In this document: piece by piece, positions 43,138 to 52,847 of the stretch
How the letters are laid out: every line of letters begins with the position of its first letter
Numbering within the stretch: position 1 is the stretch's first letter
Source: Shewanella sp. OMA3-2
GTDB lineage: Bacteria > Pseudomonadota > Gammaproteobacteria > Enterobacterales > Shewanellaceae
NCBI RefSeq assembly: GCF_021513195.1
Contig: NZ_CP090974.1
Location: forward strand, 124,001-188,000
DNA: 64,000 nt
Direction: 5' to 3'
The notes under the pieces: model-generated
What the model was told of the DNA's origin: nothing
Seen by the model: the letters and a program-made list of their open reading frames with translations, nothing else
The model's database searches: none
Made by a program: the position numbers and the translations under genes

Positions 43138-43731
43138 ATGGCGGAAAGCCCTAAAATCAATCGTCGTGAACACATTTTACAATGTTTAGCTCAGATGTTA
43201 GAAACCAGCCCAGGTCAACGCATTACCACAGCCAAACTGGCTGCTGAAGTCGGGGTGTCAGAAGCGGCACTTTATCGCCATTTCCCGAGTAAGGCGCGCA
43301 TGTTTGAAGGCTTAATTGAGTTTATCGAAGATGCAATTTTATCACGTTTAAACATCATCATGGACGAAGAGAAAGACACCATGAAGCGCTGCCAATTGGT
43401 ATTACACCTTTTATTGGTATTTTCTGAGCGCAACCCAGGCATTTCACGAGTGCTTAATGGTGATGCATTACTGGGCGAGAACGAGCGTCTACGCAGCAGA
43501 ATAAGTGTGCTTTTCTCTAAGATAGAAACGCAAATTAAACAGATCCTCCGTGAAAAAACAGTGCGTGAAGGTCATGGGTTTAATTTAGATGAAGCCATTT
43601 TGGCCAATCTGCTGTTAGCTTTTGCTGAAGGGCGAATTTCGCAATTTGTGCGCAGTGAGTTTAAGCAAAAACCCACGTTACACTTTGACGAACAATGGAC
43701 ATTTATTCAGCAACAACTACTGCGTAGTTAA
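43138..43731 (+). CDS. slmA: Nucleoid occlusion factor SlmA (TetR family)
   Basis: 197 residues. The N-terminal TetR helix-turn-helix ('[35 protein letters not shown]') is followed by an all-helical dimerisation domain. SlmA bound to its chromosomal sites blocks FtsZ assembly over the nucleoid. The position after dut is conserved (coaBC-dut-slmA). It acts in division control rather than as a classical repressor. Confidence 0.95.
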   Translation: MAESPKINRREHILQCLAQMLETSPGQRITTAKLAAEVGVSEAALYRHFPSKARMFEGLIEFIEDAILSRLNIIMDEEKDTMKRCQLVLHLLLVFSERNPGISRVLNGDALLGENERLRSRISVLFSKIETQIKQILREKTVREGHGFNLDEAILANLLLAFAEGRISQFVRSEFKQKPTLHFDEQWTFIQQQLLRS

Positions 43732-43849
43732 GTCACGACTTTTAATTTTAATCGTAATATAATGATAATATTAACGAATATTTATTGATGTACTGGGCAT
43801 ATGACATGTAAATATGCCTTAGTGATTTCAAGGACAAATACACACAAGG

Positions 43850-45808
43850 ATGAATATGCAATATTATCGATTTTTTCTACTTTTTTTATGGTTACTCTCC
43901 CCCCTTACATACAGTAATACTGTTACTGAACTATTCAGTAAGAGTGCCCAATATGCTCAAGTAAAACTATCACCCACGGGTGAATTTCTTAGTGCTATCA
44001 CTAGTTATGACGACAAAAGTGTCTTAGTGATTATGGAAAGTCAATCCAAAAAACTAATCCATATGGTCCACTTTGCTGACAACGCTCAAGTAGGCCATTA
44101 CGAATGGGTTAATGATGAACGCATAGTCCTGCAAAAAGTTTACTTAAAAGGCTGGAGTGATCACCCGTTATATTATGGCGAATTATTTGCTGTAAACGCC
44201 GATGGTTCAAGGGAAGTGTATTTATTTGGTTACAACAGTGGTCAAATGCAAACAGGTTCTCATATTAAAAAAAATACAGCCATGAGCGCTTCTGCGTACA
44301 TTCTTGACCCTTTGATTGATGATAAAAAGTACATGTTAGTCAATACCATTCCTTGGAATAGCACTCAAGGTATTGAAGCCTTCCAAACCGTCTACAGGGT
44401 CAATGTTTATAATGGCAAAAGAAAGCGTGAACTTGTTGCTCCTATAGGACGTACGCGCTTTCTAACTAATCACAATGGTGAGGTTAAATTTGCATCAGGT
44501 GAAGACCAAAATTATAAAACTAAGCTTTTTTATCGCAACAACGGTGATTGGATAGACAGCGATAAACTGAATATCGACTTAACCGACGTTAGCCCAATAT
44601 CATTCGCTGAGAATGATAAAATCATTTATGCATTGGGCCGCGAAAGCGATCAAACTCAAGGTATCTATAAAATCAATCTTACTACAGGTGAAAGCCTAAA
44701 AGTGATACAAGATCCTAAAGTAGACCCTAATCAAGTTTGGATTAATAAATCAAATCATCAGTTATATGCTGTTGAGCTATTTGATGGCTATCCAACCTAC
44801 GCCTTTGTTAATCCTGACGACAGTCACAGTAAGATCTTAAAACAGCTAATTGCAGCATTACCAGGCCATCATGTGCAGTTAGTCAGTGGAACCCGTGATG
44901 CCAGCAAATTCATTATTAAAGCATCAAATGATCGCAACCCAGGTGATTACTATCAGTTTGATAATAAATCCCTAAAGCTGGAATACTTAGTATCTAGTCG
45001 TTCATGGCTTAATCCGGATCTAATGGCAGAAGTTAAACCAATTTCTTTTACTAACCGAGATGGTCAGATCATTTCTGGCTACATCACCCTTCCCTATGGC
45101 AAACAAGCCAAAGACTTGCCATTAGTGGTTAACCCTCATGGTGGACCACATGGGGTGCGAGATTGGTGGGAGTTCGATCCTCAAAACCAAATGTTAGCCC
45201 ACGAAGGCATAGCCGTACTACAAATTAACTTTAGAGGTTCAGGTGGTTATGGACTGGCTTTTGAAGAGGCTGGTTACCTGAAGTGGGGCTCAGATACTCA
45301 ATATGACATTATTGATGGTACAAAGTATCTTATTGAACAAGGCATGGTAGATAAAGCTAGAATTTGTATTGTGGGCGGCAGTTTTGGTGGCTATAGCGCA
45401 TTGCAAAGTTCTATACTCGCACCCGATTTATTCAAGTGTGCAATCGGTTTTGCTGGGGTATATGACCTCGAATTGATGTTTAACGAAGGCGATATTGCAG
45501 ATACACGCTCAGGCACTAGCTATTTAAAACAAGTATTAGGCCAGGATCCTCAAGTATTAAAAGCAATGTCACCTGCGTTAAACGTGGATAAATTGACAGC
45601 AAAATTAATGCTAGTTCATGGTGGTAAGGATGATAGAGCACCTATTGAGCAACTTGAATCATTAGAAAATGGGTTAAAACAACTAAATTATCCCTATGAA
45701 AAACTAGTAATGGATGATGAAGGCCATGGTTTTTATAACGATAAACACCGTGCTAAGTATTACCAAAGAATGCTTAACTTCCTCAAAGAGAACCTAAACG
45801 TAAAATAG
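43850..45808 (+). CDS. Secreted S9-family (prolyl oligopeptidase-type) peptidase
   Basis: 652 residues with a signal peptide (1-22, 'FFLLFLWLLSPLTYS'). An N-terminal propeller-like region (about 25-390) is followed by the alpha/beta-hydrolase catalytic domain. The triad is S511 in 'GGSFGGYSA', D594 in 'GKDDRAPI' (or the adjacent D595) and H626 in 'DEGHGFY'. This is the acylaminoacyl-peptidase/dipeptidyl-peptidase type common as multiple paralogues in Shewanella and Alteromonadales, probably periplasmic. It is flanked by its own terminator and has no operon partners. Confidence 0.88.
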   Translation: MNMQYYRFFLLFLWLLSPLTYSNTVTELFSKSAQYAQVKLSPTGEFLSAITSYDDKSVLVIMESQSKKLIHMVHFADNAQVGHYEWVNDERIVLQKVYLKGWSDHPLYYGELFAVNADGSREVYLFGYNSGQMQTGSHIKKNTAMSASAYILDPLIDDKKYMLVNTIPWNSTQGIEAFQTVYRVNVYNGKRKRELVAPIGRTRFLTNHNGEVKFASGEDQNYKTKLFYRNNGDWIDSDKLNIDLTDVSPISFAENDKIIYALGRESDQTQGIYKINLTTGESLKVIQDPKVDPNQVWINKSNHQLYAVELFDGYPTYAFVNPDDSHSKILKQLIAALPGHHVQLVSGTRDASKFIIKASNDRNPGDYYQFDNKSLKLEYLVSSRSWLNPDLMAEVKPISFTNRDGQIISGYITLPYGKQAKDLPLVVNPHGGPHGVRDWWEFDPQNQMLAHEGIAVLQINFRGSGGYGLAFEEAGYLKWGSDTQYDIIDGTKYLIEQGMVDKARICIVGGSFGGYSALQSSILAPDLFKCAIGFAGVYDLELMFNEGDIADTRSGTSYLKQVLGQDPQVLKAMSPALNVDKLTAKLMLVHGGKDDRAPIEQLESLENGLKQLNYPYEKLVMDDEGHGFYNDKHRAKYYQRMLNFLKENLNVK

Positions 45809-45835
45809 CAGAAACTTTAGCATTTACACACAACC

Positions 45836-45868
45836 AGCCGATACCTGACTAAAAGGGTCGGCTTTTTT
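45836..45868 (+). terminator. Rho-independent terminator after the S9 peptidase gene
   Basis: Stem AGCCGA...TCGGCT with a small internal bulge, followed by a run of T (45863-45868). Confidence 0.78.
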
Positions 45869-45978
45869 ATGCCAGCAATATTAATTTAGCTCAAACCACG
45901 TTATTATCGCCGTCCAGCTGCAGTTAGCAGCCCACTCACTTTTAGCGTACACTTTAGTGATACTTGTTGTAGGAGAAT

Positions 45979-46632
45979 ATGATGGCACTATCTGAAACCG
46001 CCAAGAAAGTTCAAGCCGCATTAGCTGACAGAGGGCTTGAAACCCCTATGCTGCCACAAACCTCTACACCAGAAGAGCGCAAAGTTAAAATTGAGCATCA
46101 TATGCGTGAAATTCTAACCCTAATGTCGTTAGATTTAACCGATGACAGCCTAGCAGATACACCACGCCGTATCGCCAAAATGTATGTCGATGAGATTTTT
46201 TCAGGCCTTGATTACCAAAACTTTCCCAAAATCACTGTCATTGAAAATAAAATGGGCGTTGATGAAATGGTGCGCGTGCAAGACATCAGTTTAACCAGTA
46301 CCTGTGAGCATCATTTAGTCACCATTGATGGCTTTGCAACTGTGGCCTATTTACCCCGAACTAAGATTATCGGCTTGTCCAAAATTAACCGTATAGTGCG
46401 ATTTTTTGCACAGCGCCCGCAAGTACAAGAACGCCTAACTCAACAAGTATTAGTGGCATTACAAACCTTGCTTGAAACCAAAGATGTCGCGGTAAAAGTC
46501 GATGCGGTGCATTACTGCGTTAAATCCCGTGGCGTGATGGACTCAACCAGCTCAACCACCACTACAGCATTAGGGGGTATTTTCAAATCAAACCCTGCTA
46601 CTCGCGCTGAGTTTTTACATCTAGTAAAATAG
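45979..46632 (+). CDS. folE: GTP cyclohydrolase I
   Basis: 217 residues. It converts GTP to dihydroneopterin triphosphate, the first step of tetrahydrofolate synthesis. The zinc/active-site motifs '[13 protein letters not shown]' and 'CVKSRGV' and the core '[25 protein letters not shown]' are intact. This is the zinc enzyme FolE1. It ends convergent to pyrE with a shared terminator. Confidence 0.97.
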   Translation: MMALSETAKKVQAALADRGLETPMLPQTSTPEERKVKIEHHMREILTLMSLDLTDDSLADTPRRIAKMYVDEIFSGLDYQNFPKITVIENKMGVDEMVRVQDISLTSTCEHHLVTIDGFATVAYLPRTKIIGLSKINRIVRFFAQRPQVQERLTQQVLVALQTLLETKDVAVKVDAVHYCVKSRGVMDSTSSTTTTALGGIFKSNPATRAEFLHLVK

Positions 46633-46657
46633 CTTTTAGCTTATTGCCAAGCGAATA

Positions 46658-46686
46658 AAAACGCAGCCAACTAGGGCTGCGTTTTT
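46658..46686. terminator. Bidirectional terminator between folE and pyrE
   Basis: A perfect 10-bp stem AAACGCAGCC/GGCTGCGTTT with a 6-base loop. T-runs follow on the plus strand and A-runs precede it, giving T-runs on the minus strand. Confidence 0.92.
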
Positions 46687-46722
46687 GTTTATAATCAATA
46701 GCAAAGATGCATAAGCAAAAAA

Positions 46723-47370
46723 TTAAATCCCGTACTGCTGACGATAAGCACTCACTGATGCTAACTCGGTTTCCATGCCCGATTTTTCAGAGAGATAATT
46801 AATCAAATCAGCTAATTTAATAATCGACACAATCTGACAGCCAAAATCGCGTTCAACTTCTTGAATAGCAGACAATTCGCCCTTACCTTTCTCTTGACGA
46901 TCAAGCGCAATCAATACCCCAGCAAGCTGTGCATTATGGGCATTAATGATTTCCATCGACTCACGAATAGCGGTACCAGCGGTGATCACATCATCAACCA
47001 ACATCACCTTGCCTTTAAGCTCACTGCCTACCAAGCTGCCACCTTCGCCGTGAGTCTTTGCTTCTTTACGGTTAAAACAATAAGGAATATCAACATCATG
47101 GTGATCGCAAAGAGCAACGGCTGTAGTAGTCGCAATGGGAATGCCTTTATAAGCTGGGCCAAACAACAAATCAAACCCGATACCTGAATCAATTAAAGCG
47201 GCAGCGTAAAAACGTCCCAAACGGGCTAAATCTTTGCCGGTATTAAATAATCCAGCATTAAAAAAGTACGGACTAGTACGGCCAGATTTTAAGGTGAACT
47301 CGCCAAAGCGCAATACTTGGCGTTCTAGGGCAAATTCAATAAACTCACGTTGATAAGCTTTCACTTTCAT
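46723..47370 (-). CDS. pyrE: Orotate phosphoribosyltransferase
   Basis: 215 residues. It transfers phosphoribose from PRPP to orotate in pyrimidine synthesis. The PRPP-binding motif '[17 protein letters not shown]' and the catalytic loop '[15 protein letters not shown]' are intact. It is downstream of rph with an attenuator-type terminator in between, the arrangement through which UTP level controls pyrE in E. coli. Confidence 0.97.
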   Translation of the reverse strand: MKVKAYQREFIEFALERQVLRFGEFTLKSGRTSPYFFNAGLFNTGKDLARLGRFYAAALIDSGIGFDLLFGPAYKGIPIATTTAVALCDHHDVDIPYCFNRKEAKTHGEGGSLVGSELKGKVMLVDDVITAGTAIRESMEIINAHNAQLAGVLIALDRQEKGKGELSAIQEVERDFGCQIVSIIKLADLINYLSEKSGMETELASVSAYRQQYGI

Positions 47371-47393
47371 TCCTCTATAATCAAATTTTAGAT

Positions 47394-47419
47394 TAAAAAA
47401 AGGACCACAATAGGTCCTA
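47394..47419 (-). promoter_or_regulatory. pyrE attenuator (intrinsic terminator in the rph-pyrE gap)
   Basis: On the minus strand: stem AGGACC/GGTCCT with a 6-base loop, followed directly by seven T. It begins about 17 bp after the rph stop and ends about 24 bp before the pyrE start. This is the E. coli geometry, in which ribosomes translating the end of rph suppress termination when UTP is low. Confidence 0.85.
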
Positions 47420-47435
47420 ATTTTTCGACAGCATA

Positions 47436-48149
47436 TTAACTTAATGCGGCTTTCTGTACATCGACAATTTCACGAATACTGTTTTTAGCCAAACCAAGTA
47501 ATTCTAGTAACTCTTCATGACTGAATGGCTCACCTTCTGCAGTCCCTTGAATTTCAATTATTTTACCTGTTTCTGTCATCACAACATTCATATCGGTTTC
47601 AGCAGCACTGTCTTCAATGTATTCTAAATCACTGATCGCTTCGCCCTTATAAATACCCACACTTACCGCAGCAATTAAAAACTTCAGTGGGTTAGCTTTA
47701 ATAATGCCTTTACCACGTGCCCAATTAAGCGCATCAACTAATGCCACACAGGCCCCTGTAATAGCAGCGGTACGTGTACCGCCATCTGCTTGAATCACAT
47801 CACAATCGATAACTAGAGTGTTTTCACCTAACAGCTTCATATCAACTGCAGCACGTAATGAACGACCGATTAGGCGTTGAATTTCTTGTGTACGACCTGA
47901 TTGCTTACCACGTGCCGCTTCACGGTCCATACGGCTATGGGTTGAACGCGGTAACATGCCATATTCAGCCGTTACCCAACCTTGTCCCTGGCCTTTCAAA
48001 AAGCGCGGTACACCTTCAGTAAAACTGGCGGTACAAAGTACTTTAGTATCACCAAACTCAACCAACACAGAACCTTCCGCATGGGCAGTAAAGTTACGGG
48101 TAATAGTAATAGGGCGAGTTTGAGCGGGTGTACGATTGCTTGGGCGCAT
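47436..48149 (-). CDS. rph: Ribonuclease PH
   Basis: 237 residues. A phosphorolytic 3'-5' exoribonuclease that trims tRNA 3' ends. Conserved core '[36 protein letters not shown]' and '[21 protein letters not shown]'. It is full length, unlike the truncated rph of E. coli K-12. Upstream of pyrE, divergent from yicC. Confidence 0.97.
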   Translation of the reverse strand: MRPSNRTPAQTRPITITRNFTAHAEGSVLVEFGDTKVLCTASFTEGVPRFLKGQGQGWVTAEYGMLPRSTHSRMDREAARGKQSGRTQEIQRLIGRSLRAAVDMKLLGENTLVIDCDVIQADGGTRTAAITGACVALVDALNWARGKGIIKANPLKFLIAAVSVGIYKGEAISDLEYIEDSAAETDMNVVMTETGKIIEIQGTAEGEPFSHEELLELLGLAKNSIREIVDVQKAALS

Positions 48150-48315
48150 GAAAAGTCCTGTAGTCGAATTCGTATTTAATTTGGGACAATATTATAGTCG
48201 CATAAGCTTACATATGCCATGTAAAGGCATCATTGTGTGAACGAATCCTTTAACCCCTTGTGATAAAACGGCTATAATCGAAAATCAAATTGGTTAATAT
48301 CATATAGGACACTTC

Positions 48316-49179
48316 ATGATCCAAAGCATGACAGCCTACGCTCGTATCGAGCATAAAGCAGATTGGGGCACCGCCTCATGGGAAATTCGTTCGGTAAATC
48401 AGCGTTATTTAGAAACCTACTTACGCTTGCCAGAACAATTCCGTAGCTTCGAGCCCGTGCTACGTGATCGCCTGCGTAAACGTTTGAACCGCGGCAAAGT
48501 GGAAGTTAACCTACGTTATGAATTAGCCGACAGCAGCAGTAATGCTTTGCAGTTAAATCAAGATCTAGCCAAACAATTACTTGATGCAGCCAATTGGTTA
48601 AAGCAAGAAGCTGGACAAGGCGAATTGAGCCTTACCGACGTATTACGTTGGCCTGGTGTGTTAGCCTCAGCGGAACAAGACATGGACAGCATAGGCGCAG
48701 AGTTAATGAAAGCGTTTGACAGCGCCATCGATCAATTCATTGAAGCCCGCGGCCGTGAAGGTTCAGCTATTAAAGATATGCTATTAAGTCGTTTAGATGG
48801 CGTGACCGAACAAATCAAAGTAGTACGCGATCATATGCCTACCGTCATGCTATATCAGCGTGAGAAACTGACTAATCGCTTAGCCGAAATCTCTGGCGAA
48901 CTCGATCCCGCTCGTATCGAGCAAGAAATGGTTCTACTGGCGCAAAAACAAGATGTGGCCGAAGAGATGGATCGCCTTGAAGCACACGTTACCGAAGCCT
49001 GCAGAATTCTTAAAAAAGGTGGCAGCGAAGGTCGTCGCTTAGACTTTATGATGCAAGAATTTAACCGTGAATCAAATACTTTAGCGTCTAAATCAATCAG
49101 TGCAGAAATCACTTCTGCTGCGGTTGAGCTAAAAGTGCTTATCGAACAAATGCGCGAGCAGATCCAAAACGTAGAATAA
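48316..49179 (+). CDS. yicC: YicC family endoribonuclease, integration target of the island
   Basis: 287 residues. It begins 'MIQSMTAYARIEHKADWGTASWEIRSVNQRYLE', the standard YicC start, with a C-terminal DUF1732 region ('ADVAEEMDRLEAHVTEACRILKKGG'). YicC was recently shown to be an endoribonuclease in E. coli. The reading frame is complete up to '...MREQIQNVE'. A tyrosine integrase gene starts 200 bp downstream, and yicC 3' ends are known insertion sites of mobilisable islands in Vibrio, Shewanella and enterobacteria. The last codons probably belong to attL and were restored by the insertion. Confidence 0.95.
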   Translation: MIQSMTAYARIEHKADWGTASWEIRSVNQRYLETYLRLPEQFRSFEPVLRDRLRKRLNRGKVEVNLRYELADSSSNALQLNQDLAKQLLDAANWLKQEAGQGELSLTDVLRWPGVLASAEQDMDSIGAELMKAFDSAIDQFIEARGREGSAIKDMLLSRLDGVTEQIKVVRDHMPTVMLYQREKLTNRLAEISGELDPARIEQEMVLLAQKQDVAEEMDRLEAHVTEACRILKKGGSEGRRLDFMMQEFNRESNTLASKSISAEITSAAVELKVLIEQMREQIQNVE

Positions 49180-49262
49180 GGTCCATCTAGGTCCAGATAT
49201 GCAGTATAACCATTGTTTTAAAAGGATTTATACTTAACCTCAATCCATAGAGGTTCCAAAGA

Positions 49263-49352
49263 TACCCACCAATTTCTCGAACTAACTGGTGGGTAATATG
49301 GTGAGTATGCTAGTATCTAGTCAATGTGTAGTGGTGGGTAAAATACCCACCC
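49263..49352. repeat. Four 9-bp repeats between yicC and the integrase (probable integrase arm sites)
   Basis: TACCCACCA (49263-49271), TGGTGGGTA (49287-49295), TGGTGGGTA (49332-49340) and TACCCACCC (49344-49352): two inverted pairs within 90 bp, between the probable attL core at the yicC end and the integrase start. The placement fits arm-type integrase sites or an autoregulatory operator; this is inference. Confidence 0.55.
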
Positions 49353-49379
49353 TTATAATTGGCTGGAGAACTAGAGCTA

Positions 49380-50594
49380 ATGGGGAAATTAACCGCAAAG
49401 GAAGTAGCAGCAAAATCCAAGGGAGAGCCTGGTCGATTCGCCGATGGTGAAGGTCTGTATTTTGTTGTACCCAAATCCGGCAAAGCGTTTTGGATGCTCC
49501 GCTACACGGCCAACAATAAACGCAAAGAAATGACACTAGCCAAATACAGTGATCTTTCTCTTGCTGATGCTCGTGCCGACGCTGCAATTAAAATGAAGCA
49601 GTTTCGAGATGGCTTAGATCCTCTTGTCGCTAAGAAACGCGCCGAACAAGCCGAAATTAAAACCGTCGATGACCTCTTCGCCGATTGGCATATCGGTAAC
49701 GTTAAAAGACTCAAACACCACGAAATCCCCGAACGCATCTACCGCAAAGACATTGCGCCACATATAGGCACCTTTAACGTCAATAGCGTCAACGCTAGGG
49801 ACATAAGAGAAGTATTGAAGGCCATTGCCGCTACTGGCCGTCCAGCGATCGCTAACGACGCTCTGATGTACTGTAAACAACTTTTCAATCACGGCATAAA
49901 ACTGGATTTGCTTGGTGCAAATCCAGCGAGTGCATTCTCTGTTACTGATGCTGGTGGCGTGGAAAAAAGCAAAGACAGAGCATTAACCATCGAAGAGCTC
50001 ACTCAGTTCTTTCATACGGCACGAGACAACAAAGACAGTTTTAGCCGTGACAATTATCTAGCTTGTGCATTACTGGTTACATTGGGTATTAGGAAGACTG
50101 AATTAGCAGAAGCGCCATGGAAGGAATTTGATTTAGAAAAGCAGGTTTGGAACTTATCGAAAGAGCGCAGTAAATCAGGTGTTGGCATTGTTATTCCATT
50201 ACCTGAAGTTGTCATGAGCTGGATACAAGAGTTAAAGGTTAGAGCTTGTGGATCTGAGTATGTGTTTCCTAGCAGACGTTCAAGCAAGAACCCACACATG
50301 GGTAGAGATACTCTAAACCGTGCCATAACCAAACTATTCGGCCATGAACCTGGTAAGAAAAAGCAGCCGCCCAACGCGATGGGTGATATGGCCCACTTCA
50401 CCGTTCACGACTTACGCCGCACTTGTCGTACTTTATTAGCCAAGCAAGGCACACTAGGGCATGTAGCAGAGCGTTGCCTGAATCATAAGCTTAAAGGTGT
50501 AGAAGGGATTTATAACCAGCATGATTATTTTGAAGAGCGAAAAGAAGCTATCAATACATTATCCAACTCATTACAGACTATGATTAACAACTAA
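49380..50594 (+). CDS. int: Tyrosine-type site-specific integrase of the yicC island
   Basis: 404 residues from the ATG at 49380 (an in-frame TTG at 49359 is an alternative start). The N-terminal DUF4102-type arm-binding domain ('GKLTAKEVAAKSKGEPGRFADGEGLYF') is followed by a SAM-like core-binding domain and the catalytic domain. Catalytic residues visible: R238 in 'LGIRKTELAE', H343/R346 in 'HDLRRT', H369 in 'LNHKLKG', and the nucleophile Y378 in 'GIYNQHDY'. This is the P4-type integrase family used by islands. It sits right after yicC, at the left end of the element, transcribed inward. Confidence 0.93.
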   Translation: MGKLTAKEVAAKSKGEPGRFADGEGLYFVVPKSGKAFWMLRYTANNKRKEMTLAKYSDLSLADARADAAIKMKQFRDGLDPLVAKKRAEQAEIKTVDDLFADWHIGNVKRLKHHEIPERIYRKDIAPHIGTFNVNSVNARDIREVLKAIAATGRPAIANDALMYCKQLFNHGIKLDLLGANPASAFSVTDAGGVEKSKDRALTIEELTQFFHTARDNKDSFSRDNYLACALLVTLGIRKTELAEAPWKEFDLEKQVWNLSKERSKSGVGIVIPLPEVVMSWIQELKVRACGSEYVFPSRRSSKNPHMGRDTLNRAITKLFGHEPGKKKQPPNAMGDMAHFTVHDLRRTCRTLLAKQGTLGHVAERCLNHKLKGVEGIYNQHDYFEERKEAINTLSNSLQTMINN

Positions 50595-50600
50595 AACTAA

Positions 50601-50618
50601 TAATAATGAGAATTATTA
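50601..50618. promoter_or_regulatory. Fur-box-like palindrome
   Basis: TAATAATGAGAATTATTA, an imperfect AT-rich palindrome resembling Fur sites, 22 bp before the next gene's start. The match is partial and AT-rich sequence gives such matches by chance, so this is weak. Confidence 0.3.
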
Positions 50619-50639
50619 CAGATAATTAAGGAGATACTG

Positions 50640-50981
50640 ATGTTATACAAAAACGAATTCGGTGCTGATTTTGACTTAGGATTTAACTTAAGCGATTACC
50701 CTTATCTTAAAGATAAAAGCTGGCACAACGATGTTAGTCCAAGCTTTTACTTTAGCATTGGGCCACAGCACTACGTCTTATGGGTTGATCATGCTTACCC
50801 TGCCGAACGTGAAGACTCAAACAGTCGTTACTTAATCCAAGAAGCCACAAACGAAGGTAATGAAACACATCCAGAAATATACAGCTCTGACGGTGACATA
50901 GTATTTGAAGGCGAACGGTTCATAGATGTGAGTAACTTTTTAAGAAGCCTTAAGTGTCATCAAGGCAATATTATTAGTTAA
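50640..50981 (+). CDS. Hypothetical island protein, 113 aa
   Basis: 113 residues with a strong ribosome site (AAGGAG, 7 bp before the ATG). Acidic and aromatic-rich ('YPYLKDKSWHNDVSPSFYFSIGPQHYVLWVDHAYP'), with no signal peptide, membrane segment or motif recognised. The strand pattern suggests a small cytoplasmic alpha/beta fold. It stands between the integrase and the next small gene in the same direction. No function proposed. Confidence 0.6.
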   Translation: MLYKNEFGADFDLGFNLSDYPYLKDKSWHNDVSPSFYFSIGPQHYVLWVDHAYPAEREDSNSRYLIQEATNEGNETHPEIYSSDGDIVFEGERFIDVSNFLRSLKCHQGNIIS

Positions 50982-51079
50982 GGCATTGATTAAAAAATAT
51001 CGTTGTGACTTATAGTCTGTGGATTTCTAAAGCAAGATATAAGAAGATCAAATCTGAACCAGTATAAAGGAGATACGAA

Positions 51080-51295
51080 ATGAAAGAATTACAAATACAA
51101 GATCTTCCCTATGAAGAGTCTTACCTTGGGTTTGATATTTATATTGAGCCTAATCCAGATAATTATCGTGATGGTTTTTGTTGGTCAATCAGTAAAGTCG
51201 AACAAGAGCACAATTCTGGGCTCGAATTTGACATACATATTGCACTAAAAACCGCATACGAAGCCGTGGAAAATGAAATCAATGCAGAAACCTAA
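51080..51295 (+). CDS. Hypothetical island protein, 71 aa
   Basis: 71 residues, acidic, with AAAGGAGATACGAA ahead of the ATG, nearly the same leader as the previous small gene (AAGGAGATACTG). 'YLGFDIYIEPNPDNYRDGFCWSISK' followed by a C-terminal helix. No family recognised. Its end overlaps that of the convergent XRE gene by 4 bp. Confidence 0.55.
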   Translation: MKELQIQDLPYEESYLGFDIYIEPNPDNYRDGFCWSISKVEQEHNSGLEFDIHIALKTAYEAVENEINAET

Positions 51296-51534
51296 TTTTT
51301 AGATACATCAATATTTAACTGAATTTGAAGTGATTCGATAAATTCTATTTGAGTAATTCCCAAAGCTAAAACTATCGTCTCCAATGAGTCTAAAGTAATA
51401 TTTCGAATACCACGCTCTACGCCTGATATGTAAGTCCTATCTATACCAGACTGTCTCGCTAACTGCTCTTGGCTTAAACCGGCTTCAAGACGAAAATCTC
51501 TCAACACTAATGCAGTTGCCTGTCTCAAAATCAA
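51292..51534 (-). CDS. XRE-family transcriptional regulator
   Basis: 80 residues, almost entirely one Cro/C1-type helix-turn-helix ('LSQEQLARQSGIDRTYISGVERGIRNITLDSLETIVLALG'). It is the size and type of the C (controller) proteins of restriction-modification systems. It is the last gene of the leftward defence operon, 20 bp after the nuclease gene, so co-transcribed. Regulation of the operon or of the divergent methyltransferase is plausible but not shown. Confidence 0.85.
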   Translation of the reverse strand: MILRQATALVLRDFRLEAGLSQEQLARQSGIDRTYISGVERGIRNITLDSLETIVLALGITQIEFIESLQIQLNIDVSKN

Positions 51535-51554
51535 ATTTATACTCCTTATCTATA

Positions 51555-52847
51555 TTAGCTGTAATCAACTACGTTGAACAATTCATCGGTTAACTCAGTC
51601 AATTGGTGATTTTTAACATAAGCTTCAAGTAACTTAATAGGATCTTGATAATGGCAATATATCGTTGGATACAGCTCACCAAGACAATCAGTCTCAGCCG
51701 TTACTATTACTCCCCGCTCAGCTACATGCGCGGCTTTGAGCTCTCCACTCCCACCCGGAAATACGAAATGATTAGATACAGAAGCATTTACACCTTCTAG
51801 AAGAGATACCGCTTTCTGATAATAAAATTGCTTCACAAGATCTGACCACCCAGGGGCTGTATTAGGTGAGTTCGCTTCATAGTACTTAGCATCTACAACA
51901 GCAAACCTATTAGACTCAGGAAATTTAAGTACAGTATCTGTTCTCTGGCCTTTCTGGGCTACAGGGATAAACTTATCATCTATTGTTTGATATACAGGAA
52001 CTGGTAATTTATTATTTACGGCGTACTTTCCAACTAGGCACTCATCTAGCATCAACTCCCACATATGGTGAAATTTTCGAACACCAATTAACACCTTACT
52101 TGCATTAGAGCCTTTTTGAACACGAAGATATTGAATTAGACTTTTAATTAAAAACATATCTCGTTCAGAGTAGGTAACCTGAAGCTCACGCTGTAAGTAA
52201 GCAATTTGTACTTCAATACTACCTAACGGCTTTGATAAGAGCTCAAGTCGTTCATCAAAATAACTAGATACCCCTAGCCAAAGCACTCCGTAGTTACTGA
52301 ATAATTCTTTGATGACTTGAGCATGAATCTTTGCTGTTTCACAATTTGAAATATAACGAGATCGAGAAGCAAAAAAGTCGAGATATATCGGACCATTTTC
52401 AGTTGGATAAGAAGTGCTTCGAGCAATTGTTCGTGCCCAATTAACTTTACCAGAATTAATAGTCTTTTCTTTTACACGACGAACATACAAGCCATTTGAA
52501 CGATAATCATCGAGTAGCGAAGTAGCCAACGTGAATGATCTTCCCCCGATAACTTCATCGCCATTCTCTTGCGCGTAAATAGCACTGTCTTTATTCTGAT
52601 AATATTTCAACAACGCTTGGATAAGTAGGTGACTAGATACGTCCAATTTTATATTTGAAGTATTATAATTTCGAGGAAAAAAAACAGCTAAACCATCGCA
52701 ATAAGATACTACTCCACAAAAATTCACCTTGAGCATATCAGGTGCAATCAGACCTAAAGTGCGCATCTCATCCAATAGAGTTTTTGGAATATTTTTATCG
52801 GATAAAAAAATGCGGTCAGATAAATAAAGTATATTATTTTTCAGCAT
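51555..52847 (-). CDS. LlaJI/McrC-type restriction endonuclease subunit
   Basis: 430 residues. The C-terminal half carries a PD-(D/E)xK nuclease core: D304 in 'QRTDTVLKF', then D319-A-K321 in 'FAVVDAKYYE', followed by a helix with conserved Q/K residues ('VKQFYYQKAVSLL'). The middle segment 'GKVNWARTIARSTSYPTENGPIYLDFF' is like the LlaJI restriction family (McrC-related). It overlaps the McrB-like gene by 14 bp, as McrB and McrC genes often do. It is expected to act as the nuclease driven by that ATPase. The family assignment is from pattern recognition, not a search. Confidence 0.75.
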   Translation of the reverse strand: MLKNNILYLSDRIFLSDKNIPKTLLDEMRTLGLIAPDMLKVNFCGVVSYCDGLAVFFPRNYNTSNIKLDVSSHLLIQALLKYYQNKDSAIYAQENGDEVIGGRSFTLATSLLDDYRSNGLYVRRVKEKTINSGKVNWARTIARSTSYPTENGPIYLDFFASRSRYISNCETAKIHAQVIKELFSNYGVLWLGVSSYFDERLELLSKPLGSIEVQIAYLQRELQVTYSERDMFLIKSLIQYLRVQKGSNASKVLIGVRKFHHMWELMLDECLVGKYAVNNKLPVPVYQTIDDKFIPVAQKGQRTDTVLKFPESNRFAVVDAKYYEANSPNTAPGWSDLVKQFYYQKAVSLLEGVNASVSNHFVFPGGSGELKAAHVAERGVIVTAETDCLGELYPTIYCHYQDPIKLLEAYVKNHQLTELTDELFNVVDYS

